A stretch of DNA of 64,000 bases, from positions 21,917 to 85,916 of the forward strand of contig JAIBBI010000007.1 in NCBI GenBank assembly GCA_019694755.1, given 5' to 3'. A program made the position numbers and the translations under genes. Of the stretch, positions 44,845-54,998 are shown piece after piece. The notes under the pieces are model-generated. The model was not told the origin of the DNA and ran no database searches. It saw only the letters and a program-made list of their open reading frames with translations. Each line of letters starts with the position of its first letter. Positions within the stretch are counted from its first letter, which is position 1. This DNA comes from Gemmataceae bacterium. Its GTDB lineage: Bacteria > Planctomycetota > Planctomycetia > Gemmatales > Gemmataceae.

Positions 44845-47800
44845 ATGATCCGATACGCCGAACTGCACTGCCGGACCAACTACTCCTTCCTCGAGGGTGC
44901 GTCGCACGCCGACGAACTAGTGGCGACCGCCGCGGAGCACGGCTACGCCGCCCTGGCCGTCACCGACCGCGAAAGCCTGGCGGGCGTCGTCCGCGCGTAC
45001 GTGGCCACCAAAGACCACCCGCTCCACCTCATCGTCGGTGCGGAGATCCGGCCGACCGATGCGTCTCCCGTCGTCGTGTGGGCCACCGATCGTGCGTCGT
45101 ACGGCCGGCTGTGCCGACTGCTCACTGTCGGCCGTCGGCGGGCCGAGAAAGGCTCCTGCATCCTCACTTTCGACGATCTGGCCGGCCATGCCGAGGGACT
45201 GCTCGCCGGCGTCGTGCCCGACGACACCTTTCGCGTCCGCGGGCCGTACCGCGACCTGTTCGGCGAGCGGGCGTATCTGCTGGCTGAACTCTTCCGCGGG
45301 CCTGACGACGCGGGTCGGCTGACGCGGCTGCAAAGCCTGTCCCGCGGAACCCGCCTGCCGCTCGTGGCCGCCAACGATGTCCGGTATCACGCCCCGTCGC
45401 GGGCGCCGCTGCACGACGTGCTCACGGCCATCAAGCACGGCACAACGGTCGGCATCGCCGGCGAACTGCTCCACCCGAACGCCCAGCGACACCTCCGGCC
45501 GCTGCCGGAGATCCTGCACGTCTTCGCCGACGAACCGGCCGCCATCGCCCGCACCACCGAGATCGCCGACCGCTGCACGTTCCGGCTCGACGAACTGCGC
45601 TACGAATACCCCGACGAACTCGTGCCCGACAACTGCTCGATCGGCGAATACCTGGCCCGGCTCACCTGGGAGGGGGCGACCGAGCGGTATCCGGAGGGCG
45701 TACCGGATGACGTCCGCAAGTTGATCCAACACGAACTGACGCTGATCGCCGAACTGCGCTACGAGCCGTACTTCCTCACGGTCTACGATCTTGTCCGCTT
45801 CGCACGGTCCCGCGACATCCTGTGTCAGGGTCGCGGCTCGGCGGCCAACTCCGTGGTCTGTTACTGCCTCGGCGTGACCTCCGTCGACCCGCAGCGCGTC
45901 AACCTGCTCTTCGAGCGATTCGTCAGCAAGGAGCGGGACGAAGCTCCCGACATCGACATCGACTTCGAGCACGAACGGCGCGAAGAAGTGTTGCAGTACC
46001 TCTACACGAAGTACGGCCGGGAGCGGGCCGGCCTGGCCGCCGCCGTCATCACCTACTGCGCCCGCAGCGCGATCCGCGACGTGGGCAAGGCGCTGGGCTA
46101 CTCGGCCGACCGAATCGACGCGTTTGCCGGCGAGGTCGAGGGGTATCACCACGAGGAACTGCTGCCGAAGCGGGCCGCCTCGGCCGGCGTCGACCCGGAT
46201 ACGCCCGACGGGGCCCGCTGGCTGTCGCTCGTCAACGAACTTCTCGGGTTTCCCCGGCACTTGTCGCAGCACGTCGGCGGGATGGTGATGACGCGTGGCC
46301 CCCTCTGCGAGCTCGTCCCCATCGAAAACGCCGCCATGCCCGACCGCTCCGTCGTGCAGTGGGACAAAGACGATCTCGAGGCCCTGGGCATCCTCAAGGT
46401 CGATGTACTGGCGCTGGGAATGCTCACGGCCATCCGCAAATGCTTTGCACTCGTCGAGGCTCACTGGGGCCGGCCGCTCACTCTCGCCACCGTCCCGGCC
46501 GAGGATTCGATCGTGTACGACATGATCTGCGAGGCGGACACCGTCGGCGTGTTTCAAATCGAGAGCCGGGGACAGATGTCGATGCTGCCGCGTCTTCGGC
46601 CCCGCGACTATTACGATCTCGTCATCGAGGTCGCCATCATGCGCCCCGGGCCGATCCAGGGGCAGATGGTGCACCCGTTCCTCCGCCGGCGCAAGGGCGA
46701 AGAGATTCCCGAGTATCCGAACGACGATATTCGGGCCGTTCTGCACCGGACGCTCGGCGTGCCGCTCTTTCAGGAGCAGGCGATGCGGCTAGCCGTGGTC
46801 GCCGCGGGGTTCACGCCCGGCGAGGCGGATCAGCTCCGCCGGGCGATGGGCGCGTGGCGGAAGACGGGCGTCATCGATAAGTTCCGCATCAAGCTGCTCA
46901 ACGGCATGCGCGAGCGCGGCCTGAGTGACCACTTCGCCGAGCAGGTCTTCCGGCAGATCCGCGGGTTCGGCGAATACGGCTTTCCGGAGAGCCATGCCGC
47001 CTCGTTCGCGCTGCTCGTCTACGTGTCGTCGTGGCTCAAGCGGTACTACCCCGCCGCGTTCGCCGCCGCGCTCATCAACAGCCAGCCGATGGGTTTCTAC
47101 GCGCCGGCTCAGCTCGTGCAGGACGCCCGGCAGCACGGCGTCCGCGTCCGGCCCGTCGATGTCAACCACAGCGAATACGACTGTACGCTGGAATCTGGCG
47201 ACCGCGGACCGGAGTTGCGGCTGGGGTTCCGCCTCATTGCCGGGATCCGCCGCGACGCCGTCGCCGCGATCGAGTCGGCCCGGGCCGACGGCCCGTTCAC
47301 GTCACTTCCCGAGTTCGGCCGACGGACGGGGCTGCCCCGCGCCGCCCTCGAATCGCTCTCCGACGCCGACGCGTTCGGCTCTCTAAAGCTCGACCGCCGG
47401 TCCGCACTCTGGCACTCACTGGCCCAGGCGAAGGTTCCGGCCGGTCCGTCCCTGTTTACCGGCGCCGACGACCGGTGCTCGGCCGAATCGCTTCCGGAGC
47501 TCTCGCCGTTCGATCAGGTGATTGCCGACTACCGCACGACTGGCCTGTCGCTCAAGGGGCATCCCGTCGGCTTCTACCGGGAGCATCTGGACGCGTGGAA
47601 GGTGACGCCGGCCGAGCGGCTCAAGTCGATCCCGCACGGGACCCGGATCGTCGTGGCGGGGCTGGTCCTACTCCGGCAGCGGCCGGGCACCGCCAAGGGG
47701 ATCACGTTTGTCACGCTGGAAGACGAGACCGGCGTGGCCAATCTCATCCTGCACCCGCGAACGTGGGAGAGCTACTATCGGGTCGCCCGCCACAGCCCCG

Positions 47801-47922
47801 CCTGGGTGGCTCGCGGCGTGCTCGAAAGCAAGGACTCGGTCATTCACGTGGTCGTGCGGACGATCGAAGACTTGGCGACTAGACTCGGCGAGATCCGGTT
47901 GAAGCCCCGCGAATTCCGATAA
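44845..47922 (+). CDS. dnaE2: Error-prone DNA polymerase III alpha subunit
   Basis: A 1025-residue C-family polymerase. The PHP domain is at residues 1-200 (AELHCRTNYSFLEG), and the palm acids are in the APDIDIDFEHERR motif near residues 365-377. An OB-fold nucleic-acid-binding region lies near the C-terminus. Together with imuA and imuB it forms the translesion mutasome. It lacks the tau-binding tail of replicative DnaE. Ends eight bases from the convergent kinase gene. Confidence 0.95.
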   Translation: MIRYAELHCRTNYSFLEGASHADELVATAAEHGYAALAVTDRESLAGVVRAYVATKDHPLHLIVGAEIRPTDASPVVVWATDRASYGRLCRLLTVGRRRAEKGSCILTFDDLAGHAEGLLAGVVPDDTFRVRGPYRDLFGERAYLLAELFRGPDDAGRLTRLQSLSRGTRLPLVAANDVRYHAPSRAPLHDVLTAIKHGTTVGIAGELLHPNAQRHLRPLPEILHVFADEPAAIARTTEIADRCTFRLDELRYEYPDELVPDNCSIGEYLARLTWEGATERYPEGVPDDVRKLIQHELTLIAELRYEPYFLTVYDLVRFARSRDILCQGRGSAANSVVCYCLGVTSVDPQRVNLLFERFVSKERDEAPDIDIDFEHERREEVLQYLYTKYGRERAGLAAAVITYCARSAIRDVGKALGYSADRIDAFAGEVEGYHHEELLPKRAASAGVDPDTPDGARWLSLVNELLGFPRHLSQHVGGMVMTRGPLCELVPIENAAMPDRSVVQWDKDDLEALGILKVDVLALGMLTAIRKCFALVEAHWGRPLTLATVPAEDSIVYDMICEADTVGVFQIESRGQMSMLPRLRPRDYYDLVIEVAIMRPGPIQGQMVHPFLRRRKGEEIPEYPNDDIRAVLHRTLGVPLFQEQAMRLAVVAAGFTPGEADQLRRAMGAWRKTGVIDKFRIKLLNGMRERGLSDHFAEQVFRQIRGFGEYGFPESHAASFALLVYVSSWLKRYYPAAFAAALINSQPMGFYAPAQLVQDARQHGVRVRPVDVNHSEYDCTLESGDRGPELRLGFRLIAGIRRDAVAAIESARADGPFTSLPEFGRRTGLPRAALESLSDADAFGSLKLDRRSALWHSLAQAKVPAGPSLFTGADDRCSAESLPELSPFDQVIADYRTTGLSLKGHPVGFYREHLDAWKVTPAERLKSIPHGTRIVVAGLVLLRQRPGTAKGITFVTLEDETGVANLILHPRTWESYYRVARHSPAWVARGVLESKDSVIHVVVRTIEDLATRLGEIRLKPREFR

Positions 47923-47929
47923 CCCACCA

Positions 47930-50900
47930 TCACCGGCCGAGCGACTGCTCCGCTTCACGCCGGAAACGCTCCAATTCTTCCTTCTCGTGTGGCGTCAGGC
48001 GGGTCGTCTGCTGCCACCGGCAGCCGCGCTCGTAGGAACTCAAAGCGCGATCCGAGTCGTTCAGGCCCGACTGACACATGCTGAGAAAGAACAGGTCGTA
48101 ACCGTCGAATTGCCCACGGCCGAACGCCAGGCTCTTCTCGAACGCCGCCGCGGCTTCACGGTACCGGCCCAGCCGAAGCAGGCACACGCCGAGGGTGTTC
48201 TGGTACGTCCCCTTCTGCGGCGCGAGCCGCACGGCCCGCTGGACGAGGCCCAGCCCACGCTCCGGATCACGAATGTTGTCCGGGCCCGTCGCCAGCACCC
48301 AAGCGAGGTTGTTGAGCGCGGCATCATGGCTGGGGCTCTTCCGAAGCGCGAGTTCGAGGTCGGCAATCGCGGCCGCGTGCCGGCCCCGATAAGCATGCCC
48401 CAGAGCCCGCTGATAAAACAACTGCGGGTCGTTCGGGTAATGCTCGATCAGGGCGTTGACCGCGGCCATCATCTCCTCAACGCGGTCAAGCTGAAGCATG
48501 GCTTTGCCGCGCATCCAGCCGGCCACGTCGGCCAGGGCGGGCCGACTCTGGGCCCGGCTGAAGTCATCTAGGGCGGGCTCGAACTGCCGCTGACGGAAAT
48601 ACTCCAGACCGCGCAAGTACGACGCTTCGGCATGATCGGGGCGAATCTCCAGGGCCCGGCTGTAGTCCGCCAGCGCAAGCGACTCCATACCCAGATCCGC
48701 GAACGCCGACCCGCGCCGCACCCAGAAGTCCGCTTCCGTGGGATGCGACATCACCCCCAGGGTAGCCAACGCGAGCCGCCAGCGTGCCTGCACCACGGGA
48801 TCGAGCAACTCGGATCCGATCACAGTCATGTCGTTGACCGTCGACTGAATCGAGGGCAGTTCCGGGAACGGCTCCATCGTCCAATCGAGATTCTGCCCGC
48901 GTAGGCCGACGCGAAGCCTCGCCAGATCCCAGACGTGGACCGTCCGACTGTCGTTGCCGACCGCCACGAGCCTGGCCCCGTCTTCGGTAAACCCGAGCCA
49001 ACTGGCCCGGTCGCGATCGCTATCCTCCAGAATCGTCAACTCCCGACCATTCAGCGGGTTCACGAGTCGAATCGTCCCTTCTCCCGTTTCGACTGCCAGC
49101 ATCCGGCCATCGGGTGAAAACGCGACTCGCGAAAACCGTTCGGCCGGGATCAGGCGCTCTTTCGTCCAATCCGAGGTTCTCCAGAGTTGGATGCCGGTCC
49201 CATCGACGTTGGTGGCAAGAAGCTGGCCGTCCGGACTGAAGCTGACGACCGAGGCCGACGGAACGTCGAGTTCCCGTTCCAATCTGTTAGTCTGCGCGTT
49301 CCAGATGCGGACCATCGATCCGCCCTGACTGCCGGTCGCGATCCACTTCCCGTCCGGGCTGACGCTGACGAATGCCGCCAATTCGTGAAACAAGAGAGGA
49401 TTGCGAATCGTCGGTCGATCCGAATCCACGACGATGGCCCCTTGGATCTTGGTGGCGACGGCCGTCACCGCGCCGTCGGAACTCCTCGCGATTCTCTCGC
49501 CGGGAATTGCCGCCAGCAACCGGGGCGGGCCGGCCTGCCAGCCATCCGAGACACGGGTAATCGGCCAACTGAACACTCCCCTCGCGCCGCTCGTCAGAAG
49601 GTCGCCACCGGGAGTGAACAGACACCCGATCGTTTCACCGCTGGGGAGCAGTGCGAGTTCTTCGCCGGTCGCCAGGTCCCAAAGCGTCACGCCGTCTGAA
49701 GTTGCAACCGCAAGCAGCTTGCCCTTGCTGTCAACGGCACCATCGCGAAACGCAACTGGCGATCCCCGCCGATAAAGCGTCCGGCACTCGAGACCGGCCG
49801 CGACCTGCAAGACGTTAAGGCGGTTGCCTTCAATCTCCGGAGCGAGGTATCGGCCGGATTCGTCAAACCGTGGGCGATCGGTCACGGCCGGCATGGAAAG
49901 GAGCAGCCGCCCCGAATACGGGTCCCACATCCGGATCATCCGGTCCGCACCGGTCGACACGAGCAGGCCACCGTCGGGGTGAAACAGCAGGTCGGCCGGC
50001 GTGTCGCGATGTCCCTCCAACGTCAGGACCGACGACTGACCGGGTCGGCGATGTATGTGAATCCGCCCGTCCACGGCCGCCACCGCCATCCGCTGGCCGT
50101 CCGGATGCCAGGCCACTCGAACCGCGCCAGTCGGCGGGGCGAACCGGATGCCCTCCTGCCCGGAGACGCAATCGTACGTCGCCACCTCGTCACCGGTGCA
50201 GACCACTATCTCGGGTCGGATCGGATGGCTGTCGATACAGGAAACGCCCGGCCCCACAACAATAGACCGGATGAGTCGGCCGCCCGGCAATTCGTACTCG
50301 TTCAATGTTCCGTCGATTCGACCGCACACGAGCGATCTGTCATTGCTGGTAAACGCCCACGCGGTCACGTTGGACGCTTCACTGTCGCCGAGCAACTCCA
50401 CGGGGTTGTCGTCTCCGATCGCCCATACGTTGAGTCGGCCGTCCCGCTCCTGGGTGACCGTCAGGTATTTCCCCGTCTTGCTGAATTGAGCCTTGGCCGG
50501 TCCGCCGAGTCCGGGCAGCACGCAGAGTTCCGTGTCCCCGATTACGCTGCGGATGGTGGCCGCCCCCTGTCGATCCGTACGGACGAATCGCTCGAATTTC
50601 GGATCGATGTCCGCCGATACGGTGCCGGTCGGCCAGCCTTCCCAGCCGTTGACCCGACGAATGTCCGGCAGCGCGAGGCTCGCCGCCGCCTGGGCGGTCA
50701 GGATCGGGTCCTGACGAATTCGACGGGCCTCGGCAATGGACTCCAGTGCCGCAAACCGCTGGCCCGAGGCATGCAGCGACCGCCTCAATCGGGCGGCCGT
50801 TACCTGCGAGTTCCAAAGCCGGTCGTTCGAGTCGGCCGCGATCGACTCGGCCCGCCGCTTCGCGTTGGCCACTTCATCTCGCTCGTACCGGAGCGAGAAG

Positions 50901-52276
50901 TTCGCATTCACGACGATGGCGACGATTGCCACCAGCATCAGCATGAGCAGGCCCGTGAGCCCGGTCACGGCGGGATTGCGCCGGCACCATCGACGGAGTT
51001 CTTCCAGCGCGCTGGCCCGGCGAGCCTTGATCGGCCGGTCCGTCAGGAATCGCCGCAAGTCGTCGGCCAGTTCGGCCGCCGAGAGATAGCGGTCTGCGGG
51101 GTCCTTGGCGATCGATTTGAGGATGATCGTCTCGAGGTCGCGCGGGCACCCGGGCGCGAGGACGCCCAGCCGCTTCGGCTTCTCACTGTTGATTCGCTCG
51201 ACCATTCGCAATCGGTCGTCGTCTTCAAAGGCCGGCTGAAGTGCGATCATCTCGTACAGCGTCATCCCGAGCGCGTAGACATCGCTGCGGGAGTCGGACA
51301 GCGCTTTGAAGCGTTCCGGCGCCATGTATCGCAGCGTGCCGACGATGTCACCGGTCCCCGTCAGATCGTCACCCTCCAGTTTGGCGAGCCCGAAGTCGGT
51401 GATCCAGACAATGCCGTGCTTGTCGAGAAGGATGTTGCTGGGTTTGACATCGCGATGGAGCACGCCCTGATCGTGGGCATACGCCAGCGCCTCGGCCGCT
51501 TGCACGCCCAGCCGGGCGATGCTACGAAAGTAGCGTGAACCGATATGGTCCGCGAGAAACGTCAGTTGTTCGCCGCCATGTGCCGCCGCGGGCAATTGCG
51601 ATGAGGACTCCTGGACAGTCGGCAGGATCGACGTGGGGCCCAATTCGAACTCGCCGCCCTGGTCGGCGGATTCGTGCGTTCGGGTCTGAATGTCGAGGGT
51701 GTGCGTCGCCTGCGCGATGTCGATGGGTGCCAAGCCTCGACGGCGTCGGACCTCTTTGACGACGGCATCAAGGCCCATGCCCTCGATGTACTGCATCGCG
51801 TAATAGTGGAGTCCGTCGGCATCCCCGACACCGTACACCGGCACGATGTTGGTATGGTGCAACCGGGCCGCGGCCCGGGCCTCACGCCGGAACCGATCGA
51901 GAAAGGCGCCCCGGTTACAGGGACCGGACGGCAGCACCTTCAGAGCGACCTGACGGCCGAGCGAAGCTTGAACCGCCTCATAGACGATTCCCATACCGCC
52001 TCGGGCAATCTCGCGGACGATGAGGTAGTCGCCGATGGTTTTTGGAACGTTGGGCTGATCGTCGAGCGGACCGAAGGGGCCGGTGGTGGCGTCTTCGCCG
52101 ACCCGGCGTTCACTGGCAAGAAGCTTGGGAAAAAGCTCGCGGATGCGGTTGGCCTGATCCGGCATCCGTTCGACATACTCAGCCAGGTGCGGCCGCTCAC
52201 CCCGCCGAAGTCGACGGACGAAGGACTCGGCCGCGGGCCGGAGCGGGTCGCTCGCACCGAACGAAATCGGGTCCAT
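47930..52276 (-). CDS. Giant Ser/Thr protein kinase with WD40 and TPR regions
   Basis: A 1448-residue membrane-bound kinase. N-terminal segment to residue 80, then the kinase domain (residues about 83-415): glycine loop GGMG, Lys113 in VALKV, HRD Asp276, DFG Asp294. A 50-residue insertion (about 190-240) lies between the lobes. A transmembrane helix spans residues 436-458. WD40-type repeats follow from about 560 to 1150, then TPRs from about 1190 to 1430. All catalytic residues are present. Typical of planctomycetes; the partners are unknown. Convergent with dnaE2; the 5' leader contains palindromes (52286-52314). Confidence 0.93.
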   Translation of the reverse strand: MDPISFGASDPLRPAAESFVRRLRRGERPHLAEYVERMPDQANRIRELFPKLLASERRVGEDATTGPFGPLDDQPNVPKTIGDYLIVREIARGGMGIVYEAVQASLGRQVALKVLPSGPCNRGAFLDRFRREARAAARLHHTNIVPVYGVGDADGLHYYAMQYIEGMGLDAVVKEVRRRRGLAPIDIAQATHTLDIQTRTHESADQGGEFELGPTSILPTVQESSSQLPAAAHGGEQLTFLADHIGSRYFRSIARLGVQAAEALAYAHDQGVLHRDVKPSNILLDKHGIVWITDFGLAKLEGDDLTGTGDIVGTLRYMAPERFKALSDSRSDVYALGMTLYEMIALQPAFEDDDRLRMVERINSEKPKRLGVLAPGCPRDLETIILKSIAKDPADRYLSAAELADDLRRFLTDRPIKARRASALEELRRWCRRNPAVTGLTGLLMLMLVAIVAIVVNANFSLRYERDEVANAKRRAESIAADSNDRLWNSQVTAARLRRSLHASGQRFAALESIAEARRIRQDPILTAQAAASLALPDIRRVNGWEGWPTGTVSADIDPKFERFVRTDRQGAATIRSVIGDTELCVLPGLGGPAKAQFSKTGKYLTVTQERDGRLNVWAIGDDNPVELLGDSEASNVTAWAFTSNDRSLVCGRIDGTLNEYELPGGRLIRSIVVGPGVSCIDSHPIRPEIVVCTGDEVATYDCVSGQEGIRFAPPTGAVRVAWHPDGQRMAVAAVDGRIHIHRRPGQSSVLTLEGHRDTPADLLFHPDGGLLVSTGADRMIRMWDPYSGRLLLSMPAVTDRPRFDESGRYLAPEIEGNRLNVLQVAAGLECRTLYRRGSPVAFRDGAVDSKGKLLAVATSDGVTLWDLATGEELALLPSGETIGCLFTPGGDLLTSGARGVFSWPITRVSDGWQAGPPRLLAAIPGERIARSSDGAVTAVATKIQGAIVVDSDRPTIRNPLLFHELAAFVSVSPDGKWIATGSQGGSMVRIWNAQTNRLERELDVPSASVVSFSPDGQLLATNVDGTGIQLWRTSDWTKERLIPAERFSRVAFSPDGRMLAVETGEGTIRLVNPLNGRELTILEDSDRDRASWLGFTEDGARLVAVGNDSRTVHVWDLARLRVGLRGQNLDWTMEPFPELPSIQSTVNDMTVIGSELLDPVVQARWRLALATLGVMSHPTEADFWVRRGSAFADLGMESLALADYSRALEIRPDHAEASYLRGLEYFRQRQFEPALDDFSRAQSRPALADVAGWMRGKAMLQLDRVEEMMAAVNALIEHYPNDPQLFYQRALGHAYRGRHAAAIADLELALRKSPSHDAALNNLAWVLATGPDNIRDPERGLGLVQRAVRLAPQKGTYQNTLGVCLLRLGRYREAAAAFEKSLAFGRGQFDGYDLFFLSMCQSGLNDSDRALSSYERGCRWQQTTRLTPHEKEELERFRREAEQSLGR

Positions 52277-52285
52277 TCCAGAGGC

Positions 52286-52314
52286 CTCGCGGGTCGCGAG
52301 CGGGGAATTCCCCG
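52286..52314 (-). repeat. Palindromes in the kinase leader
   Basis: The CTCGCG-GGT-CGCGAG hairpin (52286-52300) and the perfect 14-base palindrome CGGGGAATTCCCCG (52301-52314) lie 10 and 25 bases upstream of the kinase start. They could fold in the transcript, bind a regulator, or be chance. Confidence 0.45.
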
Positions 52315-52349
52315 GTGGGATATCTTACTATCTCACACTCATCAATGTT

Positions 52350-53417
52350 TCACCAGTGTAACTCGGATCGCTCAAGCCAGTCCGCCCGGTTATTCAACAC
52401 CGCCCGGCACTCGTCAGGACCACGGCCGACACAGAATATCGAGATCACAGGTTCGCCTGGCCGAAACCGCGTCCCGACGTCCGGTACGTCGGCCCACGCC
52501 GGGACGACCCACGGGTCGGTTTCGAACGGCAATTCTCGCCTGACCTCGAATTCGGTCCCGGCAAACCAAACCGCCTTGCCGGCCATCCCGTCCACCGGCC
52601 GCCACCACGCGGCGGGTGACTCCCGGCCGATCAGCATGGCCACGCTCGACCGGCGGCAAGCGAGTTCGATGACTTCCATCGCCGCAGTGTAGCGAGGATT
52701 CACCTCGACGATCCGGTAGTCGGCGCCGGTATCAATGACATCGACGCCATAGAGCCCAATCAGGCCGGCCCGCTCCAATTCCTCTCCGGTTCGATCCCAC
52801 CACTCGCGCCGATCGGTCGGGATCTCAATTGGGCCAATGGAGCCGCAATAACTGAACGGCGTGGCATGCAGCCAATCCAGCCCGGTCAATTGCTCCGTTA
52901 CTCCCAGACAATGCCGTCCGAGATACTGACCTGTCATGGTTTTGCCGACAATCTCTCTTTGCAGGTAATGGTCTGTGGGTAATTCCGCACCATTCCAGCG
53001 GAGGATCCCGCTGCCACCTGCGCCGTGCCGCGGTTTGACCAACCAGTGGTCGCGATCGGTCGGTTTTCCCACGGCCAGGTCAGCCATTGGGAGGTTCGCG
53101 GCGAGCCAGTCAGGATCGCGAACGCGCCGTACCACACCGGCCTCGGCGCCGAGACAGTGTCGTATCCGCGAGCATTCTTCAATCAGGTCGGGGAAGTTTT
53201 CGACGCCACCCGTGTACATCCAGGGCCCGGCGGGCGAGGACGCCAACGCGTACAGAATCCCGGCCGGGTATTCGGTCAGGCGATTAACATCGGCAATAGC
53301 CTGGAGATCGCGGTCGGCAAACAGATCAACCGCAAATGGCACGAGGCCTGCCCGACGGACGGACATCGCCGCCGCCCTTGCGCTGGCTCCGACCACAATC
53401 AGCTTTCCGTCGTTCAT
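52350..53417 (-). CDS. ATP-grasp-fold ligase of unknown substrate
   Basis: A 355-residue protein. Starting at ATG 53417, it opens with a Rossmann-like GKLIVVGASARAAAMSVRRAG segment. The ATP-grasp core follows: VKPRHGAGGSGI (near residue 150), GLYGVDVI, and the metal-binding IVEVNPRYTAAMEV. Such proteins join carboxylates to amines using ATP. Similar proteins are known from bacterial clusters for tetrahydromethanopterin-linked C1 metabolism, which fits the DHPS-like gene at 22835, but the link is inference. Divergent from the glycerate kinase, with only 18 bases between the two start codons. Confidence 0.8.
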   Translation of the reverse strand: MNDGKLIVVGASARAAAMSVRRAGLVPFAVDLFADRDLQAIADVNRLTEYPAGILYALASSPAGPWMYTGGVENFPDLIEECSRIRHCLGAEAGVVRRVRDPDWLAANLPMADLAVGKPTDRDHWLVKPRHGAGGSGILRWNGAELPTDHYLQREIVGKTMTGQYLGRHCLGVTEQLTGLDWLHATPFSYCGSIGPIEIPTDRREWWDRTGEELERAGLIGLYGVDVIDTGADYRIVEVNPRYTAAMEVIELACRRSSVAMLIGRESPAAWWRPVDGMAGKAVWFAGTEFEVRRELPFETDPWVVPAWADVPDVGTRFRPGEPVISIFCVGRGPDECRAVLNNRADWLERSELHW

Positions 53418-53435
53418 GCTGCTATAACCATACGA

Positions 53436-54740
53436 ATGGACGAGCCGATACCCCGCCAGCACGCGCGGGCCATATTCCAGGCCGCCCTTGATGCCGTCCG
53501 ACCCGAGGCCGTCACCGCCCGGGCCGCGGCCGAGTTGAATCTTGGCCAACGTCTCCCTGATCGCATCTTCGTGATAGGCGGCGGCAAGGCTGGTGCGGGC
53601 ATGGTGGCAGGCATCGAGTCTGCTCTGGGCGATTGCCTCGACAGAGTCTCGGGAATCGTCAATGTTCCGGACTTGATGGCCCGACAGAGCTCACCGATCC
53701 GCCTCCATGCCAGTCGGCCTTCGGGCGTTAATGAGCCCACGGAGGCGGCCGCGGCGGGCGTCGCCGAGATGCTCGCTGTTGCAGATCAAGCCACGCCGAA
53801 CGACGCGGTGATCGTCCTGCTCTCCGGCGGCGGCTCAGCCCTGCTCCCGGCCCCGGCCGACGGAATTACATTGGCCGACAAGATCGAGGTCACACGACTT
53901 TTGTCCGCGGCCGGGGCCGACATTCGCGAACTGAATTGCGTGCGCAAACACCTGAGCCGAATCAAAGGTGGCCGGCTGGCCGAGCGACTCCGTCATGTGC
54001 GATCCGTCGACACGCTGATCGTTTCCGACGTGGTTGGCGACCCGCTCGATGTCATCGCATCCGGGCCGACCGTGGCCGACCCCACGACATTCCGCGACGC
54101 CGGCCACATTCTTGAAGTTCGCGACCTGCTTTGCCGAGTGCCGCCGGCAGTCGTGCGATACCTCGACGATGGGATCGCAGGCCTGATCGAAGAAACGCCC
54201 AAACAAACTCCCGCCAACGTACGCCACCGCATCATTGCCAACAATGACGACGCGATCCGCGGGGCCGAGGTTGAGGCCCGACAACTCGGTTACGAAGTGA
54301 CCATAACTCGGGATGGCATCACCGGCAAATGTCGAGATGTCGCCACTCGGCTCGCGGCGGAATTTGGTCGTGCCGCCGGCCGCCCGCGATGTATCCTCAT
54401 GGGCGGCGAAACGACGGTGTCGCTCGGCCAGGCGACCGGCCTCGGCGGGAGAAATCAGGAGTTTGTACTCGTTTTTTTCGCCGCCCTCGAGTCCGCCGGC
54501 CTGCCAATGAATGGACTTACCCTGCTCAGTGGCGGCACCGACGGGGAAGACGGGCCAACGGACGCCGCGGGTGCCGTTTGCGATGCCTCAATTCATGCAC
54601 TAGCAATGAGTTACGGCGATCCGACAAATGCCCTGACCAACCATGACAGCTATCATTGGTTTGACAGGGCCGGCGGTTTGGTGCGGACCGGACTCACCGG
54701 GACCAATGTCATGGACGTCCGAATTCTGCTCCTGACTTGA
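53436..54740 (+). CDS. Glycerate 2-kinase (MOFRL/TtuD family)
   Basis: A 434-residue kinase that makes 2-phosphoglycerate from glycerate. The N-terminal FVIGGGKAGAGM and central VIVLLSGGGSALLPAP motifs, and the C-terminal GGETTV and LSGGTDGEDGPTDAAGA motifs are typical. The ATG at 53436 is chosen; upstream frame is antisense to the ATP-grasp gene. Glycerate 2-kinase is the last step of the serine cycle and of glyoxylate use; with glyA in the window a C1-assimilation role is possible but not shown. Confidence 0.92.
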   Translation: MDEPIPRQHARAIFQAALDAVRPEAVTARAAAELNLGQRLPDRIFVIGGGKAGAGMVAGIESALGDCLDRVSGIVNVPDLMARQSSPIRLHASRPSGVNEPTEAAAAGVAEMLAVADQATPNDAVIVLLSGGGSALLPAPADGITLADKIEVTRLLSAAGADIRELNCVRKHLSRIKGGRLAERLRHVRSVDTLIVSDVVGDPLDVIASGPTVADPTTFRDAGHILEVRDLLCRVPPAVVRYLDDGIAGLIEETPKQTPANVRHRIIANNDDAIRGAEVEARQLGYEVTITRDGITGKCRDVATRLAAEFGRAAGRPRCILMGGETTVSLGQATGLGGRNQEFVLVFFAALESAGLPMNGLTLLSGGTDGEDGPTDAAGAVCDASIHALAMSYGDPTNALTNHDSYHWFDRAGGLVRTGLTGTNVMDVRILLLT

Positions 54741-54852
54741 ATCCTCGGTAGGCCGGAATTATTTGACAAACGTCGATTTGTGATTTACAGCGGGTCCCGG
54801 GTCCGATACATTTCGAATACGCCGCCCCGAGATTCCCGTTCCTGGGTGCCCC

Positions 54853-54975
54853 ATGCCGTTCCGATGTATAGCGTTCCTGGCGCTTTGGACGCTGCTGATT
54901 GGCCCGGTCGTCTCCGGCCCCACTCCGGCCGGCTCCAACGGATCGGCGACTGCTGCCGCCAGGATCCGAAAGTAG
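54853..54975 (+). CDS. Possible small secreted peptide
   Basis: A 40-residue frame starting MPFRCIAFLALWTLLIGPVVSG, which reads like a signal peptide cut near residue 21, followed by a short Ser/Ala/Gly-rich tail. A TTGACA stands 85 bases upstream, but its -10 is poor and the Shine-Dalgarno is weak. It is the only coding-like content of the 258-base gap 54741-54998. Confidence 0.3.
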   Translation: MPFRCIAFLALWTLLIGPVVSGPTPAGSNGSATAAARIRK

Positions 54976-54998
54976 CCGGCACCGAAGTTGTTCGTCGA

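Noticed and set aside
43285..44907. Minus-strand frame of 540 codons opposite imuB
   Set aside because: Antisense shadow; Arg/Pro/Glu-rich and without motif.
44917..46746. Minus-strand frame of 609 codons opposite dnaE2
   Set aside because: Antisense shadow of a clear polymerase gene; composition is Arg/Asp/Val-rich with no recognisable domain.
49979..51538. Plus-strand frame of 519 codons inside the kinase gene
   Set aside because: Antisense to the catalytic and WD40 parts of the kinase, which are unmistakable.
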